22,773 nucleotides of DNA, from NCBI GenBank assembly GCA_002493005.1, contig DKXL01000017.1, positions 1 through 22,773 of the forward strand, given 5' to 3'. This DNA is from Ruminococcaceae bacterium UBA7127 (GTDB lineage: Bacteria > Bacillota > Clostridia > Oscillospirales > Acutalibacteraceae). Below, piece after piece: positions 13,807-21,019 of this stretch (position 1 is the first letter of the stretch; the number at the start of each line of letters is the position of its first letter). The notes under the pieces were generated by a model. The model was given only the letters and a program-made list of their open reading frames with translations, did not search any database and had not been told where the DNA came from. Both the position numbers and the translations under genes were made by a program.

Positions 13807-14573
13807 TATTTACGCTCCTTTCCAATGATTTCGTTTGCAAGAGCCGTGTAAGCCAGACTTCCCTTGCACGATTTATCGTAGTAAATTACAGGCATACCAA
13901 AACTTGGCGCCTCAGAAAGTCTGACGCCTCGCGGTATAACTGTTTTAAATACCTTTTGCGGAAAAAACTTTTTGACCTCTTCAACTACCTGTTGTGTGAG
14001 ATTCAATCTGCCGTCAAACATTGTCAGCAACACGCCCTCAATATCAATCGTGCTGTTATACTGACGTTTTATTCTGCGCACGGTATTCATAAGTTGAGAC
14101 AGACCCTCAAGTGCGTAATATTCGCACTGTATCGGAACCAAAAATGTATCGGCAACCGTCAAAGCATTTGCTGTGATTAAACCCAGTGATGGAGGACAAT
14201 CAATTATTATGTAGTCATAGTACTGCTTTATTGGCAGTAATGCTTTTTTGAGTAAAGCCTCTCGATGGGCTTTGTCTGCTATTTCAAGTTCTGCCGCCGC
14301 CAAATCAAGGCTTGACGGCAAAATATGCAGGTTTTGATACTGTGTTGCAAGTATACATTGTTCTGCTTTTATTTCGTCAACAAGAATATTGTAGGTTGAA
14401 TTTTTAACCTTACTTTTGTCTATTGCAACACCGCTTGTGGCATTGCCCTGTGGGTCTGCATCAACAAGAAGCGTCTTTTTTCCGAGTATTCCCAGACATG
14501 CCGCAAGATTAACAGAAGTGGTTGTTTTGCCTACGCCACCTTTTTGGTTTGAAACTGCTATTATTTTTGCCAA
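13806..14573 (-). CDS. parA: Chromosome partitioning ATPase ParA (Soj)
   Basis: A Walker-type ATPase that dimerises on DNA with ATP and is stimulated by ParB; in Bacillus it also regulates DnaA. The 255-residue protein has the deviant Walker A KGGVGKTT (10-17) with the signature lysine, a Walker A' region DADPQGN, and Walker B DYIIIDCPPSLG. The start is a TTG at 14571-14573 (TTG-GCA-AAA gives M-A-K), supported by AGGGTGAT just upstream and by the family's conserved M-x-K-I-I-A-V-x-N-Q-K-G-G start. It is the first gene of parA-parB-serS. Confidence 0.96.
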   Translation of the reverse strand: MAKIIAVSNQKGGVGKTTTSVNLAACLGILGKKTLLVDADPQGNATSGVAIDKSKVKNSTYNILVDEIKAEQCILATQYQNLHILPSSLDLAAAELEIADKAHREALLKKALLPIKQYYDYIIIDCPPSLGLITANALTVADTFLVPIQCEYYALEGLSQLMNTVRRIKRQYNSTIDIEGVLLTMFDGRLNLTQQVVEEVKKFFPQKVFKTVIPRGVRLSEAPSFGMPVIYYDKSCKGSLAYTALANEIIGKERK

Positions 14574-14668
14574 AAAATCACCCTGTTTTTATTATTTAGA
14601 GATAAATTCTGTTTTTCGCCTTTCTGCGGCGAATTTTCTTTAGTTTTCTGCTTTGTAACATATACGTT

Positions 14669-14714
14669 TTGCATTATATGCAATCGTCATTTGTTGCCGC
14701 AAATCGGCAACAAA
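14669..14714 (-). promoter_or_regulatory. Candidate parA promoter overlapped by two inverted repeats
   Basis: On the minus strand, TATAAT (-10, 14673-14678) lies 18 bp from TTGCGG (-35, 14697-14702). The -10 sits in a palindrome, TTGCAT-TAT-ATGCAA (14669-14683). The -35 sits in a 10-bp perfect inverted repeat, TTTGTTGCCG / CGGCAACAAA (14690-14699 and 14705-14714). The overlap suggests a regulated promoter. Alternatively, if transcription starts further upstream, the second repeat is an mRNA hairpin. Confidence 0.5.
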
Positions 14715-14761
14715 TAGTAAACAATCACATTTTTCACTGTAATAACCGAATTTATGAAATT

Positions 14762-14790
14762 ATTATAGCATATCTTAGGGTGATTTTAAA
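14762..14790 (-). promoter_or_regulatory. Second candidate parA promoter
   Basis: TATAAT (-10, 14762-14767) with TTTAAA (-35, 14785-14790) at 17-bp spacing on the minus strand. The -35 is weak. A transcript from here would carry a ~180-nt leader containing the inverted repeats at 14669-14714. Confidence 0.45.
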
Positions 14791-14833
14791 GTATTTTCAT
14801 ATATATTTTGAAAAAATTACTGTTTTACACCAA

Positions 14834-14849
14834 TGTTTCACGTGAAACA
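14834..14849. other. parS site 1
   Basis: The sequence TGTTTCACGTGAAACA is a perfect 16-bp palindrome identical to the Bacillus subtilis parS consensus. It lies between noc and parA, next to the ParA/ParB genes, and is the expected ParB loading site near the origin. Confidence 0.97.
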
Positions 14850-14903
14850 TATATTTCTGCGTAACTCATAATTTTAATGTAATTAAATATAACCTTATAA
14901 AGG

Positions 14904-14938
14904 GCAAAGAGCCGCACAGTAACTGTACGGCTCTTTGC
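14904..14938 (-). terminator. Terminator downstream of noc
   Basis: An 11-bp stem (GCAAAGAGCCG / CGGCTCTTTGC) with an inner ACAGT/ACTGT stem. The following minus-strand sequence (CCTTTATAAGG) is only moderately U-rich. Confidence 0.8.
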
Positions 14939-14974
14939 AAGGGGTTTAGATAAGGAAATGGGTATGAGTGGAAC

Positions 14975-14990
14975 GGATGCTTTCGCATCC
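14975..14990 (-). other. GNRA-loop hairpin after noc
   Basis: GGATGC-GAAA-GCATCC on the minus strand: a perfect 6-bp stem closed by a GAAA tetraloop, 14 nt after the noc stop and without a U-tract. It is probably a 3' UTR structure of the noc transcript. Confidence 0.5.
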
Positions 14991-15003
14991 TCTGGAAAGC
15001 TTT

Positions 15004-15837
15004 TTAAGCGGATTTTTCAACACCTGATTGCGGTCTTTTTGGAATTCTGATTGTGTATTCAATAAAATTGTCTGTGTCTGTTTTGTTTGATTGTGCTTGA
15101 ATTCCGGCAAGCCGCATAGTGTCTATCGCTTTGTTAATTGTGTTAACAAATATTCTGAGATCTTTTATCACCGCTTTACTGCTGCCCTTTGACTTTTCAG
15201 CCTTGGGGGCTGTGTTAATTAAAATGCTGACAAGGTCATCGGTCTGCTTTGTGTTGAGATTTTCTGCAACTATTCGTGACAGAGCCTCTCGGCGCAGCTT
15301 TTCGTTTTCAATACGAAGCAGCGCTCTTGCGTGGCGCTCTGAAAGTCCTGCGTTAACTATCCACTCCTGCTCCTCATATGTAAGACGCAAAAGTCTTAGT
15401 TTGTTGGCAATGGTAGATTGTGATTTTCCCAGTTTAGACGCTGCTTCCTCCTGGGTAAAACCGTAACGACGCATTAACTTAGAAATGCCGCGGGCTTCTT
15501 CAAATATTCCGAGGTCACTGCGCTGGAGATTTTCAAGGAGCGCATAAACCGCAGATTCTTTGTCGGAACACTTAACTATTATACAAGGAACCTTTTGAAG
15601 TCCGGCAAGTGCCGATGCCCTAAGACGACGTTCTCCGGCGACAAGCTCATATTCACTCGCAGATATTCTGCGCACAGTAATCGGCTGCAAGATACCGTTT
15701 TCTGAGATTGAATGTGATAGAGCTGCAAGACTTTGTTCGTCAAACATCTTGCGCGGTTGAGCCTTGTTTGGTCGTATTTTTATTATAGGAATTTCTGCAA
15801 TTTTGTTTTCATTTCTATTTAAAAAATTCAACCGCAT
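15004..15837 (-). CDS. noc: Nucleoid occlusion protein Noc (ParB paralogue)
   Basis: Noc is a ParB-family CTPase that binds its own DNA sites and the membrane, and blocks septum formation over the chromosome. The 277-residue reading from ATG 15835-15837 begins MRLNFLNRNENK, in the position of the membrane-binding amphipathic tip of Noc. It contains the CTP motif GERRLRAS (68-75) and a helix-turn-helix at about 128-152. Gln140 (SQS), Lys146 (ANK) and Arg168 (SERHAR) match the residues reported to switch specificity from parS to Noc sites, whereas ParB here has Arg and Gly at the equivalent ends. Its place between rsmG and parA matches Bacillus. An in-frame ATG 21 nt upstream is an alternative; neither start has a strong ribosome-binding site. 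Confidence 0.9.
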   Translation of the reverse strand: MRLNFLNRNENKIAEIPIIKIRPNKAQPRKMFDEQSLAALSHSISENGILQPITVRRISASEYELVAGERRLRASALAGLQKVPCIIVKCSDKESAVYALLENLQRSDLGIFEEARGISKLMRRYGFTQEEAASKLGKSQSTIANKLRLLRLTYEEQEWIVNAGLSERHARALLRIENEKLRREALSRIVAENLNTKQTDDLVSILINTAPKAEKSKGSSKAVIKDLRIFVNTINKAIDTMRLAGIQAQSNKTDTDNFIEYTIRIPKRPQSGVEKSA

Positions 15838-15877
15838 CGCCCCGTGTCTTAATAGCATCAGGGGTTGTCCCTGTGAT

Positions 15878-15883
15878 ATTATA
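15878..15883 (-). promoter_or_regulatory. -10 box of a probable noc promoter
   Basis: A consensus TATAAT on the minus strand about 40 bp upstream of the noc start. No good -35 box is seen at 16-18 bp, so the promoter may be weak or need an activator. Confidence 0.5.
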
Positions 15884-15939
15884 ATAACACATTGCGAGTG
15901 CGGTTGTTGTCGCTTTTTGAGTAAGTATTATGTTATGTT

Positions 15940-15956
15940 TTACCATTTTTTGGTAA
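15940..15956. other. Inverted repeat between rsmG and noc
   Basis: TTACCA-ttttt-TGGTAA, a perfect 6-bp inverted repeat about 55-75 bp upstream of the noc -10 box. It has no T-tract on the minus strand, so it is a poor rsmG terminator and may be a protein-binding site. Confidence 0.35.
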
Positions 15957-16008
15957 TATTTTAAAAATGTTGTCACTTTCTGTCGCACACAATAATTATT
16001 AAGCAAAA

Positions 16009-16722
16009 CTAAAGCGGATTATTTTTTATTTTTTGAGATGTTCTTGGAAATTGTTTTGGTGTGGACTTTATTTTATCGACACAAACTATAACTCGATTTC
16101 CTGCATCATTTGGTAAATTAAAATTGTTAATGCTGCTTACTTTTCCGCCAAGTTGGGCAATAGCACTTTTCGCAGATATTACTTCATTCTCAGCATCAGG
16201 GCCCTTGAGTGCAACAAACCTGCCGCCCAATTTAACATACGGCAAGCAATATTCACCGAGAACATTAAGTCTTGCTACGGCACGAGAAACAGCAAAATCG
16301 TATTTTTCTCTATATTTTGCATTTTTTGCCCCTTCTTCTGCCCTGCTGTGTACCAAATTTGCTTCTAATCCAAGATTTTCAAGAACAACATCCAAAAAAT
16401 TTAATCTTTTATTAAGGCTGTCAAGAAGCGTCAGCTTTATGTCAGGCCTGGCTATTTTGAGAACCACACCCGGAAATCCTGCACCTGTACCGACGTCAAT
16501 TATACTTGCATTATTCGGAACATCTATATAATTAAAAAAGGTAAGACTGTCAGCAAAATGTTTGACTACAACGCCGTATACATCGGTAATTGCAGTGAGA
16601 TTCATCTTTTCATTCCATTCAACAAGCAAATTAAAATACTTTTCAAACTTAATCAGCTTAGCATCATCAAGTTCAATTTTATAATCTTGTGTTGCAGTTT
16701 TAAGTACAGCTTTAATATCCAC
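16009..16722 (-). CDS. rsmG: 16S rRNA (guanine-527-N7) methyltransferase RsmG
   Basis: RsmG (GidB) methylates G527 of 16S rRNA with S-adenosylmethionine. I choose the GTG at 16720-16722, giving 237 residues. AGAGGTGA lies 5 nt upstream and overlaps the mnmG stop (16727-16729). The longer ATG frame to 16749 would overlap mnmG by 23 nt and lacks a ribosome-binding site. The SAM-binding motif I is clear as DVGTGAGFPG (76-85), preceded by HFADSL and followed by LLDSLNKRLNFL and SRAVARL, all typical of RsmG. It follows mnmG by 4 nt. Confidence 0.95.
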   Translation of the reverse strand: MDIKAVLKTATQDYKIELDDAKLIKFEKYFNLLVEWNEKMNLTAITDVYGVVVKHFADSLTFFNYIDVPNNASIIDVGTGAGFPGVVLKIARPDIKLTLLDSLNKRLNFLDVVLENLGLEANLVHSRAEEGAKNAKYREKYDFAVSRAVARLNVLGEYCLPYVKLGGRFVALKGPDAENEVISAKSAIAQLGGKVSSINNFNLPNDAGNRVIVCVDKIKSTPKQFPRTSQKIKNNPL

Positions 16723-16726
16723 AGCT

Positions 16727-18598
16727 TCACCTCTGTTTGTTTTGTGCAAGCCAAATGAGCAGAACGCTTATATCTGCCGGCGATACACCTGAAATTCGTG
16801 ATGCCTGACCGATATTAAGCGGTTTGATTTTATTTAGCTTTTCCTGCGCCTCAAGTCTCAATCCTGTTATGGTTTTATAATCAAAGTCCTTAGGCAACAG
16901 TTTGTTTTCAAGTTTTTTCATCTGTTCGACTTGTTTGAGTTGTTTTTGAATATATCCCTCATATTTTATTTCTATTTCAACCTGTTCAAATATGTTAGGG
17001 TCAAGGTCGGGTCTGTTTTTGTCTATGTCTTTTAAAATATCATATCCAAGCTGAGGGCGCTTTATCAGGTCAATCAAATGAACGCCTGTTGTTATCTCAG
17101 ATGTTTCACGTGAAACAAGTATCTTATTTACCTCTTCTGTCGGTGAAACAACGGTAGTTTTTAACCGTTTAATTTCCAGTTTCTTTTGTTGTTGCTTAAG
17201 CAAATATTTGTTATAACGTTTTTCACTGATTAACCCAATCTTATAGCCCAACGGTGTAAGCCGTTCGTCAGCGTTATCCTGACGAAGTACAAGTCTGTAT
17301 TCACTTCGTGAAGTCATCATTCTATACGGTTCATTTGCACCTTTGGTTACGAGATCATCTATAAGTGTACCTATATAAGACTCAGATCTGTCAAGAACAA
17401 TCTGCTCTTTGCCAAGAACCTTTAGCGCAGCGTTTATTCCAGCAACCAATCCCTGTGCGGCGGCTTCCTCATAACCTGAACTTCCGTTAAACTGTCCTGC
17501 TCCGTAAAGTCCCTCAAAATTCTTAAACTCAAGAGTAGCGTTCATAGCAAGCGGATCAACACAATCATACTCAATAGCATATGCAGGACGCATTATAACG
17601 CAGTTTTCAAGTCCCTTAATTGTACGGTAAAAACTCAGCTGTACCTCTTCAGGCAGTGATGAACTCATTCCCTGCAAATACATCTCTTCTGTATTAATTC
17701 CACACGGCTCAATAAACAACTGATGGCGCGGTTTATCCTTAAACCGCATTATCTTATCTTCAAAGCTCGGACAATAACGAGGACCTACACCCTCAATTTT
17801 TCCTGCATACAACGGTGAACGATGAATATTATCAAGAATAATCTGTTTAGTATCATCATTTGTCCAGCTTATATGGCAGTCAACCTTATTTTCGCCAAGG
17901 CTTTCAGTTTCATAAGAAAACGGTTGGGGTGGTTCATCACCCTTTTGAACCTCAAGCTCACTAAAATCTATTGAACTTTTCAGAACCCTTGCAGGTGTTC
18001 CTGTTTTAAAACGTCTAAGAGGTAACCCAAGTTTTTTAAGACTTTTTCCAAGAAAACACGCAGGAAATATTCCGTCAGGGCCGCTTTCGTAAGAAACCTC
18101 ACCTACAAAAATTCTTCCGCCAAGATAAGTACCTGTTGCTACTATTACTGTTTTACACTTAAATACAGCAAGCATACGTGTTGTAAGTTCATAGCCTTCA
18201 TCTGTTTTTTCAATATCAGTTATTTCTGCCTGTCTGAGTTCAAGATTTGGTTGCATCTCGAGCTTATGCTTCATAACCTCAGAATATTTACGTCTGTCAA
18301 TCTGAGCACGCAATGAATGTACGGCAGGTCCCTTTCCCCTATTCAACATTCTTGACTGCAAAAAACACTCGTCGGCTGTCTTACCCATCTCACCGCCAAG
18401 TGCGTCTATCTCTCGCACAAGATGTCCCTTTGCAGTTCCTCCTATCGACGGATTGCAGGGGCAATTTCCTACAGCGTCCATATTTATAGTAAAAATTGCT
18501 GTTTTACAGCCAAGTCGTGCGGCCGCAAGTGCTGCTTCTATTCCTGCATGGCCTGCACCTATAACGGCAACATCATATTCACCTGCAAAATAATTCAT
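16727..18598 (-). CDS. mnmG: tRNA uridine-34 carboxymethylaminomethyl modification enzyme MnmG
   Basis: MnmG (GidA) is the FAD protein that, with MnmE, adds the aminomethyl or carboxymethylaminomethyl group to U34 of certain tRNAs. The 623-residue reading starts at ATG 18596-18598 (MNYFAGEYDVAVIGAGHAG), with AGGTGA 5 nt upstream. A GTG three codons earlier abuts the mnmE stop but would leave no spacing for this ribosome-binding site. The FAD Rossmann loop GAGHAG (14-19), CNPSIGG, AKGHLVREIDALGG, GTYLGGRIFVGE and RYCPSFEDKI are all standard. A perfect parS is embedded in the gene at 17102-17117, read as V-S-R-E-T. Confidence 0.97.
   Translation of the reverse strand: MNYFAGEYDVAVIGAGHAGIEAALAAARLGCKTAIFTINMDAVGNCPCNPSIGGTAKGHLVREIDALGGEMGKTADECFLQSRMLNRGKGPAVHSLRAQIDRRKYSEVMKHKLEMQPNLELRQAEITDIEKTDEGYELTTRMLAVFKCKTVIVATGTYLGGRIFVGEVSYESGPDGIFPACFLGKSLKKLGLPLRRFKTGTPARVLKSSIDFSELEVQKGDEPPQPFSYETESLGENKVDCHISWTNDDTKQIILDNIHRSPLYAGKIEGVGPRYCPSFEDKIMRFKDKPRHQLFIEPCGINTEEMYLQGMSSSLPEEVQLSFYRTIKGLENCVIMRPAYAIEYDCVDPLAMNATLEFKNFEGLYGAGQFNGSSGYEEAAAQGLVAGINAALKVLGKEQIVLDRSESYIGTLIDDLVTKGANEPYRMMTSRSEYRLVLRQDNADERLTPLGYKIGLISEKRYNKYLLKQQQKKLEIKRLKTTVVSPTEEVNKILVSRETSEITTGVHLIDLIKRPQLGYDILKDIDKNRPDLDPNIFEQVEIEIKYEGYIQKQLKQVEQMKKLENKLLPKDFDYKTITGLRLEAQEKLNKIKPLNIGQASRISGVSPADISVLLIWLAQNKQR
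17102..17117. other. parS site 2, inside mnmG
   Basis: A second perfect TGTTTCACGTGAAACA palindrome, about 2.3 kb from the first, within the mnmG coding sequence. The codons read GTT-TCA-CGT-GAA-ACA (V-S-R-E-T), so the site is constrained by both protein and DNA function. Confidence 0.96.
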
Positions 18599-18607
18599 TT
18601 TAATCAC

Positions 18608-19978
18608 CTATTTTCCAACACAAAAGTTGTGAAATACTCTGTCAATAACTTCATCGCTCGTTTTTTCACCTGTCAATTCAAGTAATTCTGAAATTGCATC
18701 CTCAAGTGAAACCGTAACAGCATCAAAAGTCATTCCATATTCAAGAGCTGATTTTGCCTCTTTAACAGAATTTAATGCATTTCTTACAGCTAATCGCTGA
18801 CGTTCGTTTGACAAAATTCCTTCACTAGGATTAAATTTGTCTGTTCCCGCAATCTTTTCAATAGCGGCAACAAGCTCATCTTTTCCCTCTCCATTATATG
18901 CAGATATATATACTATATTTTTTATATTTTCTTCAATATATTTAATATTAATTTTTCTATTTAAATCAGTTTTGTTTATGATAGCGATAGCAGGCAAATT
19001 TTTTGCCGAATCAATAAGATTAATATCGTCGTCGTCAAGTTCTCTGCCGTTATCAAAAACTGCAAGTAATAAACCGCACTGCTCAAGACGTTTTTTTGCC
19101 CTGTCAACACCAATCTTTTCGACGGTATCCTCAGTCGTTCTGAGTCCGGCAGTATCGCTTAGCCGTAGCACAACGTCACCGACAACAACCGTATCCTCAA
19201 CAATATCTCTTGTTGTACCCGGAATATCGGTAACAATACTTTTTTCATACCCTGACAAAAGATTCATAAGAGTACTCTTTCCAACATTTGGTCTGCCTGC
19301 AATAACAGTGTCAATTCCCTGCTTCACAGCCTGACCGCAGTCATAACTTTTAAGCAGTTTTTCAAGAGTTCCTATCGAATTATTACAAACATCAATAATT
19401 GATTTGTCAGTTACTTCGGCTATATCCTCCTCAGGATAATCAGCCCAAGCAGACAGATGGGCAACCTGTGCAAGCAAATTATTTTTTACCTCATCAATTT
19501 TCTTGCGAAGCACTCCGTCTTTAACATAAAGAGCGGCCCTTGCCGCACCCTTGCTCTTTGCGGTTATAATATCAATTACAGCTTCTGCCTCAGTAAGATC
19601 TATTTTTCCGTTGAGAAATGCACGTTTTGTAAATTCACCTGCAAGAGCAGGTTCTGCGCCGGCGTTCAAAACCGCCCTTAGCACCTGTTTTGTTATATAG
19701 ATTCCTCCGTGACAGGAAATTTCAACAACATCTTCACCGGTATAGCTGTGAGGTGCTTTAAATACTAACAAAACCGCCTCGTCAATGACCTCGCCGTCAC
19801 AGCAAACCTTGCCATAGGCAGCCGTGTAGCCTTTCATATCAGTTATCTTTTTGTTTGATATTGGTTTAAAAACTTTATCAGCAATCATCAAGGCATCATC
19901 ACCGGAAATGCGGATAACACCTATTCCTCCCTCACCCTGAGCAGTGCTGATAGCAGCAATAGTTTTATTTTCATTCAT
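18608..19978 (-). CDS. mnmE: tRNA modification GTPase MnmE
   Basis: MnmE (TrmE) is the GTP- and folate-binding partner of MnmG. I place the start at ATG 19976-19978 (MNENKTIAAISTAQGEGGIGVIRISG), the usual N-terminus, with AGGGG 7 nt upstream; this gives 456 residues. A longer frame to 20032 would run through repeat copy B and is rejected. GTPase motifs are GRPNVGKS (228-235), a PGTTRDIVED switch, DTAGL (275-279) and NKTD (335-338). The C-terminal FCVGK carries the catalytic Cys motif (C[IV]GK). It is first in mnmE-mnmG-rsmG, with no clear promoter visible upstream. Confidence 0.97.
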   Translation of the reverse strand: MNENKTIAAISTAQGEGGIGVIRISGDDALMIADKVFKPISNKKITDMKGYTAAYGKVCCDGEVIDEAVLLVFKAPHSYTGEDVVEISCHGGIYITKQVLRAVLNAGAEPALAGEFTKRAFLNGKIDLTEAEAVIDIITAKSKGAARAALYVKDGVLRKKIDEVKNNLLAQVAHLSAWADYPEEDIAEVTDKSIIDVCNNSIGTLEKLLKSYDCGQAVKQGIDTVIAGRPNVGKSTLMNLLSGYEKSIVTDIPGTTRDIVEDTVVVGDVVLRLSDTAGLRTTEDTVEKIGVDRAKKRLEQCGLLLAVFDNGRELDDDDINLIDSAKNLPAIAIINKTDLNRKINIKYIEENIKNIVYISAYNGEGKDELVAAIEKIAGTDKFNPSEGILSNERQRLAVRNALNSVKEAKSALEYGMTFDAVTVSLEDAISELLELTGEKTSDEVIDRVFHNFCVGK

Positions 19979-19991
19979 AACATAACCCCTA

Positions 19992-20070
19992 GGCAACGTG
20001 ACGTTGCTTACAATTCGAGCAGACGGCTTCATATTTTTTAATACGTCAGTGCCCGACTGTTTTCTACATT
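19992..20070 (-). repeat. Structured intergenic repeat, copy B
   Basis: A 79-bp homologue of copies A and C. On the minus strand it begins near TAGAAAACAGTCGGG and ends GCAACGTCACGTTGCC. Predicted RNA stems: outer UCGGGC / GCUCGA with one G-U pair, inner CGUAUU-aaaa-AAUAUG with one G-U pair, and 3' hairpin GCAACG-UCA-CGUUGC. The element ends about 13 nt before the mnmE start codon, with the AGGGG ribosome-binding site directly after the last hairpin, so it lies in the mnmE 5' leader. Confidence 0.78.
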
Positions 20071-20096
20071 ATTACTTTACGTTTACTTTTGGTATG

Positions 20097-20111
20097 GCGG
20101 TATGACACCGC
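20097..20111 (-). repeat. Possible partial repeat copy D (3' hairpin only)
   Basis: On the minus strand GCGGTG-TCA-TACCGC resembles the 3' hairpin of the A/B/C family: same stem length and the same UCA loop, with a Watson-Crick pair where copy C has G-U and one G-U of its own. The flanking GCTTACAA on the plus strand matches copy B, but the rest of the element does not align convincingly. Confidence 0.45.
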
Positions 20112-20194
20112 TTACAAAACAACGATATAACTTGCTTTTTCTTGAATTTCTATGTACAAAATTTCTGCACCGTTACTAAAAAAATAAAAATAAA

Positions 20195-20211
20195 GGGCGG
20201 TAAAACCGCCC
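20195..20211 (-). terminator. Intrinsic terminator of the khpB operon
   Basis: GGGCGGT-ttt-ACCGCCC on the minus strand, followed by TTTATTTTTATTTTTTTAG, 6 nt after the khpB stop. This is a strong canonical terminator and separates the rnpA-yidD-yidC-khpB unit from mnmE. Confidence 0.95.
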
Positions 20212-20216
20212 CGTTA

Positions 20217-21002
20217 TTATTTATCTATTCTTCCGTAAAGACCTGTTGTACCGCCCTCATTGAGTGGTTTTCTGTCTGTGTTTACTGAAGTTGCTTGCTC
20301 GGAACGATTTGCATTGTAGGGGCGTCTTGTGCCTCTGCCTTTGTTATAACCGCCTCTGCGAACATTCTTAGCCTTTGGGTCAGGGCCAATCACAACATGG
20401 CGATTTGCATTTTCACCCTCACTCCATGAGATTGCGCCGCTAACCTTTTGTACAGAAGTATGAATAATTCTTCTCTCATATGGATTCATCGGTTCAAGGT
20501 TAGTTTTTCTGCCTGTTTTAACAGCCTTGAAAGCAAGCTTTCTGCCGAGAATTTCAAGAGTTTTCTCTCTTTTTTCTCTGTAATTGCCTGTATCGATAGT
20601 AACCTTGATATAAGGATTATCTGTATGATTTGCAACAAGACTTGTAAGATACTGTAATGCATCAAGGGTTTCTCCTCTTCTGCCGATTACATATCCTACC
20701 TCTTCACCCGAAAGATTAAAGTTAACTGCACCCTCATCCTCGGTCTTTTCAATTTCAATGCTCTCAAGTTTCATACCATCAAGAACATTTCTGAGAAATT
20801 CCTCAGCAACGTCAGTAGGTTCTGCCTTTAATGTTATTTTAACCTTAGCAGGTGAACCGCCGAACAATCCAAACTTTTTCTTTTCGGCACGCTGAATAAT
20901 TTCAAATTCAACATCTGCGGTTTCATCCAAACCAAGCTGTTTTTTTGCGTCATTAAGTGCGTCAAGCTCTGTTTCGCCAACGCCAATAGCCTCTTTAATC
21001 AC
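20217..21002 (-). CDS. jag: RNA-binding protein KhpB/Jag (SpoIIIJ-associated)
   Basis: A 261-residue RNA-binding protein of the Jag/KhpB family; KhpB partners with KhpA and influences cell division and elongation in other Firmicutes. Domains in order: Jag_N (about 1-50, EAIGVGETELDALNDAKKQLG and KKKFGLFGGSPAKVKI), a type II KH domain with the GRRG loop (107-110, GYVIGRRGETLDALQYL), and an R3H domain with R177-x3-H181 (ERRIIH). A basic disordered tail follows (RRGGYNKGRGTRRPY). The start is GTG at 21000-21002, with AAGGTGA 4 nt upstream. It follows yidC by 17 nt and is the last gene before a strong terminator. Confidence 0.95.
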   Translation of the reverse strand: MIKEAIGVGETELDALNDAKKQLGLDETADVEFEIIQRAEKKKFGLFGGSPAKVKITLKAEPTDVAEEFLRNVLDGMKLESIEIEKTEDEGAVNFNLSGEEVGYVIGRRGETLDALQYLTSLVANHTDNPYIKVTIDTGNYREKREKTLEILGRKLAFKAVKTGRKTNLEPMNPYERRIIHTSVQKVSGAISWSEGENANRHVVIGPDPKAKNVRRGGYNKGRGTRRPYNANRSEQATSVNTDRKPLNEGGTTGLYGRIDK

Positions 21003-21019
21003 TGTATCACCTTAATTCT

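Larger units (their letters stand above)
14574..15003. other. parA / noc intergenic region
   Basis: A 430-bp gap in the origin-proximal block. From left it holds two candidate parA promoters with overlapping inverted repeats, a perfect parS site, the noc terminator and a hairpin after noc. I see no gene, no DnaA-box cluster and no Noc-binding-site-like palindrome. Confidence 0.75.

Noticed and set aside
15838..15875. CCCC/GGGG pairing in the noc leader as a regulatory hairpin
   Set aside because: Only four pairs across a wide loop; too weak to claim.
19979..20032. N-terminal extension of mnmE
   Set aside because: It translates through repeat copy B; the downstream ATG has a better-placed ribosome-binding site and matches the usual MnmE start.
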